Origin: Candidatus Jacksonbacteria bacterium
GTDB lineage: Bacteria; Patescibacteriota; Patescibacteriia; UBA9629; GWA2-43-13
Reading direction: 5' to 3'
Assembly (NCBI GenBank): GCA_018698735.1
Contig: JABIPD010000040.1
Location: 1-6,128 of the forward strand
DNA length: 6,128 nt
The notes under the pieces were generated by a model. It had not been told where the DNA came from, did no database searches, and worked only from the letters and a program-made list of their open reading frames with translations. Shown in pieces: positions 5,395 through 6,128 of this stretch. How positions within the stretch are numbered: position 1 is the first letter of the stretch; each line of letters starts with the position of its first letter. The position numbers were made by a program, and so were the translations under genes.

Positions 5395-5423
5395 ACAATA
5401 CAAAACAACCTCCTAAATGTCAA
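5395..5423 (-). promoter_or_regulatory. Sigma-70-type promoter of the 202-aa gene
   Basis: On the minus strand a perfect TTGACA (5423-5418) is followed after exactly 17 bp by TATTGT (5400-5395, four of six consensus bases). Transcription would begin near 5388, leaving a leader of about 25 nt that holds the Shine-Dalgarno. The arrangement closely parallels the promoter at 728-756. Confidence 0.7.
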
Positions 5424-5446
5424 TAATCCCACCGCTCATTTCACTA

Positions 5447-5482
5447 AAAAATAAACGGCTCATGCTATGAGCCGTTTATTTT
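5447..5482 (-). terminator. Strong intrinsic terminator, 16-bp perfect stem
   Basis: AAAATAAACGGCTCAT (5448-5463) and ATGAGCCGTTTATTTT (5467-5482) form a perfect 16-bp stem with a 3-nt loop. Minus-strand transcripts end in a T-rich run, so this is the second of two terminators behind the 5658-6035 gene and insulates the 202-aa unit. The near-symmetric A/T flanks could also allow plus-strand termination. Confidence 0.85.
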
Positions 5483-5500
5483 CGCTACGTTAAGCCTTAA

Positions 5501-5529
5501 ACACAAAAACACCGCATGATTAGCGGTGC
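5501..5529 (-). terminator. Intrinsic terminator, copy A of a duplicated hairpin
   Basis: On the minus strand CACCGC (5528-5523), loop TAATCAT and GCGGTG (5515-5510) are followed by TTTTTG. It lies downstream of the 5658-6035 gene and is nearly identical to the hairpin at 6078-6102, with loop changes only. Confidence 0.8.
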
Positions 5530-5550
5530 AATTAAATAACGAATTAGTGA

Positions 5551-5590
5551 AACCTCCCCCCACCCCTTCCTTCGCAAGGAGGGGAAAATA
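5551..5590. repeat. C-rich hairpin repeat
   Basis: A C-rich run (5553-5566) leads into the hairpin CCCCTTCCTT (5563-5572), loop CGC, AAGGAGGGG (5576-5584), with one bulged T, followed by AAAATAAAAT. It resembles the dispersed C-run plus CTTCG-type hairpin repeats seen between CPR genes, an impression from memory. A similar C-rich stretch follows the second terminator copy at the window end. Confidence 0.6.
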
Positions 5591-5657
5591 AAATACTCTC
5601 TAGTACACGACGTTAGAACTCTATTAAATTTCATTAATCAGGAAATTCACGATTGAT

Positions 5658-6035
5658 CTAGAGAAAAATTGCTACAGGTATCCACAACAAATAATAGAAA
5701 AAATAAAAAGGATTTTGAAACAGCAAAAAAGAAATCACCCCTATAGTGATCAAAGAAATAGAAATAATTAATGAACTACGAGCTAGCTTTTTCCCTTTTT
5801 GTTGAAATCCTCTTCTTTCCTCTGCTAATTCTGACAGCGATCTATATCCTAGCACCATACCAGCTAGAGGGAAAAGGAACGCTAGATATTGCCCCATACC
5901 CATAAAAGCAAAGAGAGCTATCGCGGGAAAAAATAAAAGAGTATATACAAAAGAATGAACAGCTTTTTTATTCGTCACCACACCAGTGATTTTCTTTTTT
6001 TCTGTGTCTTTAATATTTACATCTTTCTGCGCCAT
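5658..6035 (-). CDS. Small multi-helix membrane protein, DUF4190-like
   Basis: A 125-residue protein with a charged N-terminal tail (MAQKDVNIKDTEKKK) and four predicted membrane helices at about residues 28-46, 48-64, 86-106 and 108-125. The last helix reaches the very end of the chain. The cytoplasmic loop GYRSLSELAEERRGFQQKGKKLARSS between helices 2 and 3 resembles the loop of DUF4190-type proteins, where a glycine-rich helix precedes a short basic loop and another helix. That assignment is weak and no function follows from it. The gene is very AT-rich, unlike the 202-aa gene beside it. The start ATG at 6035-6033 has no clear Shine-Dalgarno. It ends in TAG and is followed by a C-rich hairpin and two terminators, and it is preceded by another minus-strand terminator, so it forms a single-gene unit. 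Confidence 0.8.
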   Translation of the reverse strand: MAQKDVNIKDTEKKKITGVVTNKKAVHSFVYTLLFFPAIALFAFMGMGQYLAFLFPLAGMVLGYRSLSELAEERRGFQQKGKKLARSSLIISISLITIGVISFLLFQNPFYFFYYLLWIPVAIFL

Positions 6036-6077
6036 AGAAAATAAATTAATATATTAAATTCAGTATATCATCAAAAC

Positions 6078-6102
6078 AAAAACACCGCATGGCTAGCGGT
6101 GC
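6078..6102 (-). terminator. Intrinsic terminator, copy B, ending a gene beyond the window
   Basis: On the minus strand CACCGC (6101-6096), loop TAGCCAT and GCGGTG (6088-6083) are followed by TTTTTG. It duplicates the hairpin at 5501-5529 and lies upstream of the 5658-6035 gene, so it should end a minus-strand gene to the right of the window. Confidence 0.75.
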
Positions 6103-6103
6103 G

Positions 6104-6128
6104 ACCTCCCCCCCCCCCTGCCAAACCC
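6104..6128. repeat. C-rich repeat fragment at the window edge
   Basis: ACCT and a run of eleven C (6108-6118), then TGCCAAACCC, resembles the start of the C-rich repeat at 5551-5590 and occupies the same place beside a terminator copy. It is cut by the window end. Confidence 0.4.

Noticed and set aside
6036..6075. Promoter of the 5658-6035 gene
   Set aside because: Several AT-rich -10-like hexamers exist (TATACT, TATATT) but none is paired with a credible -35 at proper spacing, so I did not list one.

Overview
The window looks like a chromosomal fragment of an uncultured, small-genome bacterium, probably a candidate-phyla-radiation (Patescibacteria, Parcubacteria-like) lineage. This is inferred from an AT-rich core with poor Shine-Dalgarno sequences, a shortened HrcA, a DUF3467 gene inside a chaperone operon, and abundant short palindromic intergenic repeats. 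Several genes end in TGA or TAG in sensible places, so the standard bacterial code appears to apply. The phylum assignment is moderate confidence.

The backbone is a minus-strand heat-shock operon reading right to left: hrcA (4377-3685), grpE (3682-3209), dnaK (3038-1137), a DUF3467 gene (719-423) and the start of dnaJ (262 to beyond position 1). A consensus sigma-70-type promoter (TTGACA, 17 bp, TATAAT) lies upstream of hrcA. Its -10 box sits inside the 9-bp spacer of a perfect CIRCE operator (4518-4544), so HrcA very probably represses its own operon. GrpE, DnaK and DnaJ form the Hsp70 folding machine.

Two units interrupt this layout and differ from it in character. Unit 1 (about 728-1133, plus strand) lies between DUF3467 and dnaK and encodes an 83-residue two-helix membrane protein. 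Unit 2 (about 5423-4650, minus strand) lies upstream of the operon and encodes a 202-residue soluble orphan protein. Each is richer in GC than its neighbours, has its own near-consensus promoter with a 17-bp spacer, has a strong Shine-Dalgarno and ends in its own intrinsic terminator. They look like self-contained acquired gene cassettes.

Two diverged copies of one palindromic repeat (TGTCATTGCG ... CGCGATGACA, with three internal hairpins) lie in opposite orientation. One is between grpE and dnaK; the other is in the hrcA 5' leader. Together they bracket hrcA-grpE. The leader copy also creates a spurious upstream ATG for hrcA.

The right end (5447-6128) holds an AT-rich four-helix membrane protein gene (6035-5658, minus strand), tandem minus-strand terminators downstream of it, a C-rich hairpin repeat, and a second copy of one terminator at 6078-6102. 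That second copy presumably ends a gene lying beyond the window. The gap at 4545-4649 holds the hrcA -35 box and otherwise nothing I can name. The 293-bp gap at 5365-5657 is filled by the promoter and ribosome-binding site of unit 2, two terminators and the C-rich repeat.

I did not find a clearly novel multi-gene system. The best candidates for new biology are the two GC-rich promoter-ORF-terminator units and the repeat-derived structured leader of hrcA.
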